A stretch of 6,953 bases of DNA from an uncultured Prevotella sp. (GTDB lineage Bacteria; Bacteroidota; Bacteroidia; Bacteroidales; Bacteroidaceae), in the NCBI GenBank assembly GCA_905372445.1, contig CAJPPF010000121.1, positions 1 to 6,953 of the forward strand, written 5' to 3'. Positions 1 through 5,995 of this stretch are shown in pieces. The translations under genes and the position numbers were made by a program. Under the pieces are notes generated by a model, which saw nothing but the letters and a program-made list of their open reading frames with translations, was not told the origin of the DNA and searched no databases. How positions within the stretch are numbered: the stretch's first letter is position 1; each line of letters opens with the position of its first letter.

Positions 1-507
1 TGGGGCGTATCAAACCAGCATCTTAGAGAGATGGCAGCTGAATACCCTATCGGCTACGACCTTGCCATAGCACTTTGGAAAAGTGAAGTGCGTGAATGCA
101 AGATACTTGCAACACTGTTGATGCCGGCAGATGCAATGTCACGTGAGGTAGTGGATATATGGATGGAGCAATTGCCTAATCAGGAGATAGGCGAGCAGTT
201 GGTTTTCAATCTCCTGCAGCATGTCGACTATGCCTCTGTGCTTGCCTACGAGTGGATGGCAAGCGATAATGAACTTTATCTGATATGTGCATATACGTTG
301 CTCGGACGATTGTTTATGCTTGGTAGAGAACCAAATGAACGGGGTATAAACGAGTTTCTTGATCAGGCTGGTGTTGCCCTGCACTCTTCATCTACAGCGG
401 TGCAACATGCTGCAATGAATTGTGTGATTCGTTTTGCCGATCTTGGCGAACACTACGACAACATTGCGAAACAAGCTATGGGAAACCTTGGATTTGATTT
501 CCTGTAA
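1..507 (+). CDS. AlkD-like HEAT-repeat protein (DNA alkylation repair family), 5'-truncated by window edge
   Basis: The reading frame is open from base 1 (W-G-V-S-N-Q-H-L-R-E-M) and ends at TAA 505-507, leaving 168 visible residues. An in-frame ATG at 31 exists, but the matching residues before it show that the true start lies upstream, probably about 50 codons outside the window. The run GVSNQHLREMAAEYP, then LAIALWKSEVRECKILATLL, then VVDIWMEQLP follows the pattern of small (about 210-230 residue) AlkD-related proteins of Bacteroidales, built from helical HEAT-like repeats. Characterised AlkD enzymes are DNA glycosylases that excise alkylated bases and act in the cytoplasm. The region where AlkD carries its W-D-x-x-D segment reads NQEIGEQ here, so I do not see the catalytic Asp. 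Glycosylase activity should therefore not be assumed. The gene converges with the GH20 operon across a repeat-filled gap, and its stop lies only 10 bp before the left inverted arm. Confidence 0.8.
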   Translation, partial: WGVSNQHLREMAAEYPIGYDLAIALWKSEVRECKILATLLMPADAMSREVVDIWMEQLPNQEIGEQLVFNLLQHVDYASVLAYEWMASDNELYLICAYTLLGRLFMLGREPNERGINEFLDQAGVALHSSSTAVQHAAMNCVIRFADLGEHYDNIAKQAMGNLGFDFL

Positions 508-517
508 TTATTTGAAC

Positions 518-572
518 TATTGGTGTCCTGTAAAAACTGATTTAAAGTTCTGCAAGCCTTTATTTATCGGCA
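518..572 (+). repeat. Left outer inverted arm
   Basis: This is the outer 55 bp of the left arm. It pairs with 1207-1265 on the other strand and differs at five positions and by the length of an A-run (5 A here, 9 in the right copy). It begins TATTGGTGTCC and ends AAGCCTTTATTTATCGGCA. The last six bases, TCGGCA (567-572), recur at 661-666. Confidence 0.75.
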
Positions 573-660
573 CTACAGGTACGTATAGCCAACATGGGGC
601 TTACTTTTTGTTTCAAATAAAAACATTCCTTTTAGCTGTGTGTCTTCAATGAGCCGAGGG
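573..660. other. 88-bp insertion in the left arm, flanked by TCGGCA direct repeats
   Basis: The right arm reads continuously through TTTATCGGCATTTGCCGG (reverse complement of 1201-1218). The left arm has the same words split apart: TTTATCGGCA ends at 572 and TCGGCATTTGCCGG starts at 661. The 88 bases between them therefore look inserted, with TCGGCA duplicated on both sides (567-572 and 661-666), as a 6-bp target duplication would produce. The inserted bases show no obvious terminal inverted repeat and no coding capacity. Replication slippage or a recombination event could also explain the pattern. Confidence 0.5.
587..609 (+). terminator. Weak possible terminator downstream of the AlkD-like gene
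   Basis: A 4-bp stem (AGCC 587-590 with GGCT 598-601, 7-nt loop) is followed by a short T-rich stretch (TACTTTTTG). The stem is short and lies about 80 bp past the stop codon, inside the 88-bp insert. This is only a weak candidate; no better one is visible for the + strand gene before 1266. Confidence 0.2.
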
Positions 661-705
661 TCGGCATTTGCCGGCATGCGTAGGGGCGTGATTTATCACG
701 TTCCG
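661..705 (+). repeat. REP-like palindromic repeat, copy 1 (part of left arm)
   Basis: Two small palindromes with TT centres occur in succession: CGGCATTTGCCG (662-673) and CGTGATTTATCACG (687-700). The second is preceded by GTAGGGG, with GTAG at 680-683. A GTAG tetranucleotide 5' of a short hairpin is the layout of REP elements mobilised by RAYT (TnpA-REP) transposases. The copy ends with TTCCG (701-705), as copies 2 and 4 do. Confidence 0.6.
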
Positions 706-769
706 TCCTGACAATCTGCTCCACAAGCAGCAGAAATCAGTTAGAAATCTATTGAGCGATTTATTTGCT

Positions 770-1015
770 CCCAACAGGCTGTTTTGCTGAAAAACTGCAA
801 TTTTTATGTTCCCGACGGCGATTTTCATCAAAAACCTGCAGGTTCTGAGCTCCTGACGGCGATTTCTGTCAAAAACCTGCAGGTTCTGAGCTCCTGACGG
901 CGATTTTCATCAAAAACCTGCAGGTTCTGAGCTCCCGACGGCGATTTTCATCAAAAACCTGCAGTTTCTGAGTTCCCAACGGCGATTTTCATCAAAAAAC
1001 CGCAGTTTTCCGCTC
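770..1015. repeat. Tandem array of six 41-bp units
   Basis: Six head-to-tail units of exactly 41 bp lie at 770-810, 811-851, 852-892, 893-933, 934-974 and 975-1015. The four central units are nearly identical (consensus start CCYGACGGCGATTTTCATCA). The first unit is strongly diverged and the last changes in its final third, as expected of array edges. Units 2-4 each contain the 12-bp perfect palindrome AACCTGCAGGTT and a GAGCTC; units 5 and 6 lose the palindrome. Because 41 is not a multiple of three, the reading frame rotates from unit to unit, which argues against coding. There are no spacers, so it is not a CRISPR. Unit number is likely to vary between strains. Confidence 0.9.
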
Positions 1016-1083
1016 ATCCGAGCCCTCGGACGGACAAAAATCGCGAAATTTGGCATTGACCACACGACGGAACAACGGAAAAT

Positions 1084-1119
1084 CCCGGACGGCGTAGGGG
1101 CGTGATTTATCACGTTCCG
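1084..1119 (+). repeat. REP-like palindromic repeat, copy 2
   Basis: These 36 bases are identical to 6795-6830. They run CCCGGACGGC, then GTAGGGG (GTAG at 1094-1097), then the hairpin CGTGATTTATCACG (1101-1114), then TTCCG. Together with inverted copy 3 this forms a two-REP unit: arms 1085-1114 and 1173-1202 match over 30 bp with one difference, which is a G-U pair in + strand RNA, around a 58-bp centre. The paired inverted layout resembles a BIME. Confidence 0.65.
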
Positions 1120-1172
1120 AAACCTCCGAGAAATAAATATCTCGCGCAATGTACTCGGCAGTGAGGCTTCAG

Positions 1173-1212
1173 CGTGATAAATCACGCCCCTACGCTGTCC
1201 GGCAAATGCCGA
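1173..1212 (-). repeat. REP-like palindromic repeat, copy 3 (inverted; inner part of right arm)
   Basis: Read on the minus strand this is TCGGCATTTGCCGG, three bases, then GCGTAGGGG and the CGTGATTTATCACG hairpin. It matches copy 1 (661-700) at 37 of 40 positions and faces copy 2. The GTAG lies at 1190-1193 (CTAC on +). The TTCCG tail seen in copies 1, 2 and 4 is absent. Confidence 0.65.
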
Positions 1213-1265
1213 TAAATAAAGGCTTACAGGACTTTCAATCCGTTTTTTTTTACCGGACACCAATA
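1207..1265 (-). repeat. Right outer inverted arm
   Basis: This is the inverted partner of 518-572. It contains nine T in a row at 1243-1251 (A9 when read in the arm's own direction), which accounts for the 4-nt length difference from the left arm. It ends one base before the terminator-like hairpin that follows the GH20 gene. Confidence 0.75.
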
Positions 1266-1321
1266 ATATAAAACTCCTTTTACATCAGTAGAATAAAAAA
1301 GGTGTAAAAGGAGTTTTATAT
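1266..1321 (-). terminator. Probable terminator of the glycosidase operon (19-bp perfect inverted repeat)
   Basis: The arms 1266-1284 and 1303-1321 are perfect 19-bp reverse complements (ATATAAAACTCCTTTTACA in the left arm), separated by 18 bp. The hairpin starts 13 bp past the GH20 stop codon. In the leftward RNA the descending arm ends in a U-rich stretch (UUUUAUAUUAUU), consistent with intrinsic termination. Being symmetric, it could also stop + strand transcription arriving from the AlkD-like gene. Confidence 0.7.
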
Positions 1322-1334
1322 ATGTTTGGGATTA

Positions 1335-3470
1335 TTATTTCACTACGATCTCGTCGGCAAAGACGAAAGCCTTATGTATATTGTGGGCTTTCACCTTTAT
1401 ATATCTGACGCGCTGTGAGAGATTGTCTATGGTGTAATCCTTTATGATGATACCTTTCTTATCGCTTGGCACATCCGTTTCGATGGTTGTCGTTACACCA
1501 TAATCGTTTCCGTCGGCAGAAAGCGAGAAGTCCACCTTGCCGGGGAAAAATATACCGGCACCGGCATCCTGCAGGAATCGCATGGAAACGGAACTGATGT
1601 CCTTAGCCTCGCCAAGGTCGACAATGACCTCAAAGTCGGTCATGAATCCCTGCCACAATCCGTCACCGTATCCGTTCTCAATGCCTCGCTTACCGTCGGT
1701 GAAGGTAGCCAGTTCGCCAGCCTTATAACTCTCATACCAACGCCCTGCGACATAATCGACCTTTGCTCCGACAGCCTTGTGATATTCGAGGTGACGTCGG
1801 AACATAGGCTCCTGTGCCACACCGTCCTTCATTATGGCTGCAACAACATCGACAGCCTTATCACCTTGTTTAATATATATAGGCTTATCGTCGTATGACT
1901 TCGAGCTTGCTGTGGGCACAGTGCCATCGAGTGTATAGCGTATGTCTGCTTCTGCAAAGTCGGAGTCGAAGGTTACTGCCAGCCGTTTGTTTGTCAGGTC
2001 GGTGATCTGAATGGCGTTAAGCTTTGCTACTGTCTCTCCCAGCACGACGTCTTTTGCCTCAAGCCACGCCTTCTCTGCTTCGAGACGTTTCTTGAACGAC
2101 TTCCAGTCAGCCTTTTCTTTTGGTGTCCACAAGCGCTCGGCAAGTGCGAGCATGCGCGGATAAATGCAGTAATCGGCACGACGATAACTGCTCATGCTCT
2201 CGCCCCAGAGGCACACCTGACCACCACGAACGAGATGTTCATATTCAGCAGGGAGTGTGTCGTAGCCGTCGTAGCTGTAAATCTCATACATCGGACGGTC
2301 TGCATGCGCGATATACATCGGTGCGCCCGGGGTGAAGATAATGTCGTGACCATTCTTCACTGCCTTATCAGGAACGCCGGCAGACCAATAGCGCCAGTAC
2401 ATCACGGTGACATCGCTGTCGAGTCCGCCTTCCATTGCATCATCCCAGCAAATCATCTGACGACCCTTGCTCTTAAGGTATCTATGGATACGATGAATGA
2501 AATAACTCTGCAACTGCTCGTATGTAGTGATACCCTCGCGCTCCATCAACGCCTTACATGTAGCACTTTCTTTCCATGTGTCCTTCTCCACTTCGTCAGC
2601 TCCTATATGGATATACTTCGAGGGGAAGATGTCGATAACCTCGTCAAGAATGTTCTGCATATACTCATACACCTCTTCCTTGGCAGGCGACAGCGGCACA
2701 CTGAAGACCGTTCCCCACTTTGCCTCACCCGTAGCGGTAAACTCCGGATGCAGAGCGGAGATGGCTTGTGTGTGTCCGGGCATATCTATTTCGGGAATAA
2801 TCTCTACGTTGCGCTCCTGAGCATAACTGACAAGATCGCGCAGCTGCTCTTGAGTATAGAATCCTCCGTAAAGGGTCTTACCCTCATGATGAATGATGAA
2901 ACGCGGGTCGAGGGCAAACTCAGGCATGTCCTTATATCTCTCCATGCAGATAGAATCCTGCTGATTGAACTCTCGCCATGCTCCCTGCTGTGTCAGCTCG
3001 GGATAGCGTTTTATCTCTATACGCCAGCCCTGATCGTCGGTAAGATGCAGATGCAGGCGGTTCATCTTGTAATGAGCCAGTATGTCGACCTGCTTCTTGA
3101 GATATTCAAGGGTATAGAAATGCCGCGAACAATCGAGCATCAAGCCACGCCATTCGAAGCGAGGATAATCGGTAATCGTCATCTGCGGCAACATATCGCC
3201 ATACTGCGAACGCAGCTGCGAGAGGGTCGCATTGGCATACTGCAGTCCGGCATTGCTCTGAGCCTTTATACTTATATCTTTCTTGCCAATAATAATCTGA
3301 TAGCCATCCTTTTTCAAGAACAACGAATCGATGCTTGTTTTCTCTACAGCACCTTTTACCGTTGTCCCTTTCCCCATAACCACCGACACGGGCTGGGGGA
3401 TGATACTCTGTGACATTGATATTGTTGCCACACCAATGCAAACAGTCATGCACGTAATAAATCTTTTCAT
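1335..3470 (-). CDS. Secreted GH20 beta-N-acetylhexosaminidase with Ig-like and F5/8-type C-terminal domains
   Basis: This 711-residue protein should release terminal beta-GlcNAc or GalNAc by the substrate-assisted retaining mechanism of family GH20. It has a signal peptide at about 1-20 without a clear lipobox, so the periplasm is likely. A short GH20b-like domain (22-98) precedes the catalytic barrel (about 102-450). Visible signature residues are R116 (MLDCSRHF), D145 (LTDDQGW), H233 (EIDMPGH), the catalytic pair D292-E293 (HIGADEV), W342, W359 and W422-G-E424. A chitobiase-type Ig-like domain (about 487-565) and a galactose-binding/F5-8C-like domain (about 567-711) follow. The GH20b part is shorter than usual (about 75 residues), and the usual Y-x-D after the third tryptophan reads Y386-I-A388. 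The start at 3470 is preceded by an A-rich ATGAGAAAAA. A 94-bp gap without a promoter separates it from GH92, so co-transcription is likely. Exact substrate and linkage cannot be read from the sequence. Confidence 0.95.
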   Translation of the reverse strand: MKRFITCMTVCIGVATISMSQSIIPQPVSVVMGKGTTVKGAVEKTSIDSLFLKKDGYQIIIGKKDISIKAQSNAGLQYANATLSQLRSQYGDMLPQMTITDYPRFEWRGLMLDCSRHFYTLEYLKKQVDILAHYKMNRLHLHLTDDQGWRIEIKRYPELTQQGAWREFNQQDSICMERYKDMPEFALDPRFIIHHEGKTLYGGFYTQEQLRDLVSYAQERNVEIIPEIDMPGHTQAISALHPEFTATGEAKWGTVFSVPLSPAKEEVYEYMQNILDEVIDIFPSKYIHIGADEVEKDTWKESATCKALMEREGITTYEQLQSYFIHRIHRYLKSKGRQMICWDDAMEGGLDSDVTVMYWRYWSAGVPDKAVKNGHDIIFTPGAPMYIAHADRPMYEIYSYDGYDTLPAEYEHLVRGGQVCLWGESMSSYRRADYCIYPRMLALAERLWTPKEKADWKSFKKRLEAEKAWLEAKDVVLGETVAKLNAIQITDLTNKRLAVTFDSDFAEADIRYTLDGTVPTASSKSYDDKPIYIKQGDKAVDVVAAIMKDGVAQEPMFRRHLEYHKAVGAKVDYVAGRWYESYKAGELATFTDGKRGIENGYGDGLWQGFMTDFEVIVDLGEAKDISSVSMRFLQDAGAGIFFPGKVDFSLSADGNDYGVTTTIETDVPSDKKGIIIKDYTIDNLSQRVRYIKVKAHNIHKAFVFADEIVVK

Positions 3471-3480
3471 TTTTTCTCAT

Positions 3481-3497
3481 GTGGGATAAATGCCCAC
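3481..3497 (-). promoter_or_regulatory. Small hairpin just upstream of the GH20 start
   Basis: GTGGG (3481-3485) and CCCAC (3493-3497) form a 5-bp stem with a 7-nt loop that ends 10 nt before the GH20 start codon. It could influence ribosome access, but a stem this short can occur by chance. Confidence 0.3.
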
Positions 3498-3516
3498 GAC
3501 TAAATTAAACATTGAC

Positions 3517-3547
3517 AGGGGCAACCATCAATAAAATGATTACCCCT
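3517..3547 (-). promoter_or_regulatory. Intercistronic RNA hairpin between GH92 and GH20
   Basis: In the operon (minus-strand) RNA, AGGGGUAAUCAU pairs with AUGGUUGCCCCU over 12 bp, including two U-G wobbles, around a 7-nt loop (UUUAUUG). On the + strand the same two positions are C/A mismatches, so a continuous stem exists only in the transcribed orientation. No U-run follows directly, so an RNA-stabilising or processing element, or a partial terminator tuning GH20 relative to GH92, is more likely than a full terminator. Confidence 0.5.
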
Positions 3548-3564
3548 ATCCTTATATATCACTA

Positions 3565-5964
3565 TTACTTATTCAGTTTGGCAGCAGCTTTTCTCAACTT
3601 TACCGCATTATTGCGGAGCTGCGCCTTTGCCTTTACGCCAAGCTCATTGGTGAATGAGTAAGGTGCAGCATCAGCAGATGTACCACGCTGTATGTTTGCG
3701 GTATTGCCCATCTGATATACTATCTTGCCGCCATTGATAAGCTGGTCATATGTGAGATAACTCTTGTCGTGGTTGACACCATTGACGGTCACAGACTGTA
3801 TGTAACGCGTCTCTGCATTGTTGTCAGGAGCCGTAATCTCGAGCGTCTTGCCGTTGCGGAAGTGAACTTTCATGTTTTGGAAGTTCGGTGAACCGATAGC
3901 ATACTCGCCTGAACCGGGACATACGGGGTAGAATCCCATAGACGAGAATACATACCATGCCGAAGTCTGTCCGTTGTCCTCGTCGCCGCAGTAGCCGTCA
4001 GGAGTGGCAGAATAGAGTTTGTCCATCGTCTCGCGAACCCAATACTGTGTCTTCCACGGCTGTGCCGACCAGTCGTATAGGTAAATCATGTGCTGGATAG
4101 GCTGGTTGCCATGAGCATAGTTGCCCATGTTCATTATCTGCATCTCGCGAATCTCGTGTATAACACCGCCATAGTAAGAGTCGTCGAACACCGGTGGCAC
4201 GTTGAACACTGAGTCGAGCATTGCATTGAATGCGTTCTGCCCACCCATGAGATTCTCAAGCCCCATTGGGTCATGGAACACTGACCATGTGTAGTGCCAA
4301 GCGTTGCCTTCAGTGAAAGCATCACCCCATTTCATCGGGCTGTATGGGCTTTGGAAGGTGCCGTCAACGTTACGGCCACGCATAAGGTTTGACTCCTTGT
4401 CGAATACATTCTCGTAGTTGAGTGCGTGAGCCTTAAAAGGAAGCAGTTCCTTGTCGTTCTTGCCCAACTTAAGTCCTAACTTATAAATGCACCAGTCGTC
4501 GTAAGCATACTCAAGTGTGCGTGCTACGTTCTCATTGATATTCACATCGTAAGGCACATAACCGAGTTTATTATAGTACTCCCAGCCATAGCGTCCGGTC
4601 GAGCTGACTGTGGGATGAACGGCATTGGCGCCATGAACGACGGCATCCCACAGCGTCGCCTTGTCGGCGTCGGAGATGTTCAGACCAAGAAGGATGGCAT
4701 CGGCAACGATCGAAGCGGAGTTATTTCCAACCATGCAAGGACGGTGACCGGGGCTCATCCACTCCGGGAGGAAGCCGCTCTCACGATAGATGTTCGCAAG
4801 ACCAGCCTGAATCTTTTCATTTGTCTCAGGGTAAATGAGGTTCAGCAATGGGAACAGACAACGGAACACATCCCAGAAACCGGCATCAGTATACATATAT
4901 CCGTCATATATCTTTCCGTCGAAGGGACTGTAGTGAACAGGCTTGCCATTCTGTACTTCCCAGAATGCGCGTGGGAAGAGGACTGCGCGATACAGACAGC
5001 TGTAGAACGTGCGGATGTTGTCGCGGTCGGGGTCGTCAATCTCGAAGACGCCGAGTGTCTTGTTCCATATATCCTTTGCATCGTTCTTAACCTGGTCGAA
5101 ACTGCGTGAGCCGAGTTCATTAAGATTTGCCTCTGCCTGCTCATGCGAGATGAACGATGATGCAATGCGCACGTTCACCTGTTCGCCGCGCTTCATCTTC
5201 GCGAACTCAATGATGACTCCGGTGTGGTTGGCTTTAAGCTCGAGAGAGCCGGAGGTCTTTATGTCGCCATAAGGATCAGCATGACGGTCAGCCCCTGTTG
5301 CTTTCACCTCGACGGTTGAAGAAACGGCAAAAGGATGGTCGAACTTCAATACGAAATAGTTCTTGAAGTTATCAGGCACACCGCCGACGTTCTTTGTGGT
5401 ATAGCCGATGATCATCTGTTTCTCGGGGATTATCTTCACATAGGAGCCGCGATCGAGTGCGTCAAGCACAAAACTTGCCTTGTCGGTCTCGGGATATGTG
5501 ACACGCATGATTGCGGCACGTTCGGTAGGGGCAATCTCCGCTGTCACGTCATAGTCGGCAAGATACACTTTGTAAAAATACGGAAGTGCCACCTCCGACT
5601 TATGTGAGAACCATGAAGCGCGCTTGTCCTGATGAAACTCGGGAGCCTTGCCTGCCTCGGGCATTATTGCAAACTGAGCGTAGTCGTTAATCCACGGGCT
5701 TGGCTGATGTGTCTGCTTGAAGTCGCGAATCTTGTCGTCTGTGTAGACGTATGCCCATCCGTCGCCCATGCGACCTGTCTGCGGCATCCAGAAGTTCATG
5801 CCCCACGGCAGGGCAATGGCAGGATAGGTATTGCCTGTTGACAGACTATGCTTCGATAATGTGCCCATAAGAGGGTTCACCATGTCGGCAGGAGAGGTTT
5901 CGATTTTGGCATTTGCGGAGAGAGAGAGCACCGCAAGTGCGATTGCTAAGAGAGTTTTTTTCAT
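3565..5964 (-). CDS. Secreted GH92 exo-alpha-mannosidase, probably alpha-1,2-specific
   Basis: This 799-residue protein has a clear signal peptide (1-19, ending SANA), no lipobox Cys, then the GH92 start VNPLMGT (29-35), so it is expected in the periplasm. GH92 enzymes are calcium-dependent inverting exo-mannosidases. The general acid is E552 (FTEGNAWHYTW), and the base aspartates are D661 and D663 (CGDEDNGQTSAW). H603-E604 (VIHEIREM) and W91 match the +1-subsite residues described for the alpha-1,2-mannosidase BT3990. The spacings from the acid to HE (51) and to the aspartates (109, 111) equal those I recall for that enzyme (E533, H584-E585, D642, D644). The GH92 fold appears to end near 770. 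A basic Ala/Lys/Arg-rich tail (776-799) follows. The gene lies 31 bp after the GH127-like remnant, with only an A-rich leader before the ATG. With GH20 it suits trimming of mannose-rich N-glycans. Confidence 0.96.
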   Translation of the reverse strand: MKKTLLAIALAVLSLSANAKIETSPADMVNPLMGTLSKHSLSTGNTYPAIALPWGMNFWMPQTGRMGDGWAYVYTDDKIRDFKQTHQPSPWINDYAQFAIMPEAGKAPEFHQDKRASWFSHKSEVALPYFYKVYLADYDVTAEIAPTERAAIMRVTYPETDKASFVLDALDRGSYVKIIPEKQMIIGYTTKNVGGVPDNFKNYFVLKFDHPFAVSSTVEVKATGADRHADPYGDIKTSGSLELKANHTGVIIEFAKMKRGEQVNVRIASSFISHEQAEANLNELGSRSFDQVKNDAKDIWNKTLGVFEIDDPDRDNIRTFYSCLYRAVLFPRAFWEVQNGKPVHYSPFDGKIYDGYMYTDAGFWDVFRCLFPLLNLIYPETNEKIQAGLANIYRESGFLPEWMSPGHRPCMVGNNSASIVADAILLGLNISDADKATLWDAVVHGANAVHPTVSSTGRYGWEYYNKLGYVPYDVNINENVARTLEYAYDDWCIYKLGLKLGKNDKELLPFKAHALNYENVFDKESNLMRGRNVDGTFQSPYSPMKWGDAFTEGNAWHYTWSVFHDPMGLENLMGGQNAFNAMLDSVFNVPPVFDDSYYGGVIHEIREMQIMNMGNYAHGNQPIQHMIYLYDWSAQPWKTQYWVRETMDKLYSATPDGYCGDEDNGQTSAWYVFSSMGFYPVCPGSGEYAIGSPNFQNMKVHFRNGKTLEITAPDNNAETRYIQSVTVNGVNHDKSYLTYDQLINGGKIVYQMGNTANIQRGTSADAAPYSFTNELGVKAKAQLRNNAVKLRKAAAKLNK

Positions 5965-5995
5965 ATTATTTTTATTGTTGCTGTTTGATTATCTG

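Larger units (their letters stand above)
518..1265. mobile_element. Candidate non-autonomous element with long inverted ends (MITE-like), no transposase
   Basis: The segment between the convergent AlkD-like and GH20 genes is bounded by long inverted arms. The outer part of the left arm (518-572) matches the reverse complement of 1207-1265 at 50 of 55 positions plus a 4-nt gap, both starting TATTGGTGTCC and ending TTTATTTATCGGCA. The inner part of the left arm (661-700) matches the reverse complement of 1173-1212 at 37 of 40 positions. Together the right arm is about 93 bp. The left arm has the same blocks in the same order, but with 88 extra bases between them. The interior holds the 41-bp tandem array and another REP-like copy. 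I see no open frame resembling a transposase and no clear target duplication outside the arms. It could instead be two inverted copies of a dispersed repeat that happen to face each other. Confidence 0.45.

Noticed and set aside
770..1015. CRISPR array
   Set aside because: The 41-bp units are directly contiguous with no unique spacers, and no cas gene is present.
910..1263. A minus-strand frame of 117 codons across the repeat region
   Set aside because: It is made of the 41-bp units, the REP pair and the right arm. Its peptide is translated repeat, and the 41-bp period breaks any consistent reading frame.
2235..3413. A long plus-strand open frame (392 codons) antisense to the GH20 gene
   Set aside because: The opposite strand encodes a clear GH20 with all catalytic motifs. 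The antisense translation shows no recognisable domain, and shadow frames of this size are common opposite codon-biased genes.
3106..3480. An alternative, longer start for a protein at 3480 (ATGAGAAAAA...)
   Set aside because: That ATG is in a different frame from GH20. The start at 3470 yields a proper signal peptide followed by the GH20 domains.
4615..5109. A 164-codon plus-strand frame opposite GH92
   Set aside because: It lies entirely within the GH92 coding region, has no promoter or leader signal and resembles no known family.
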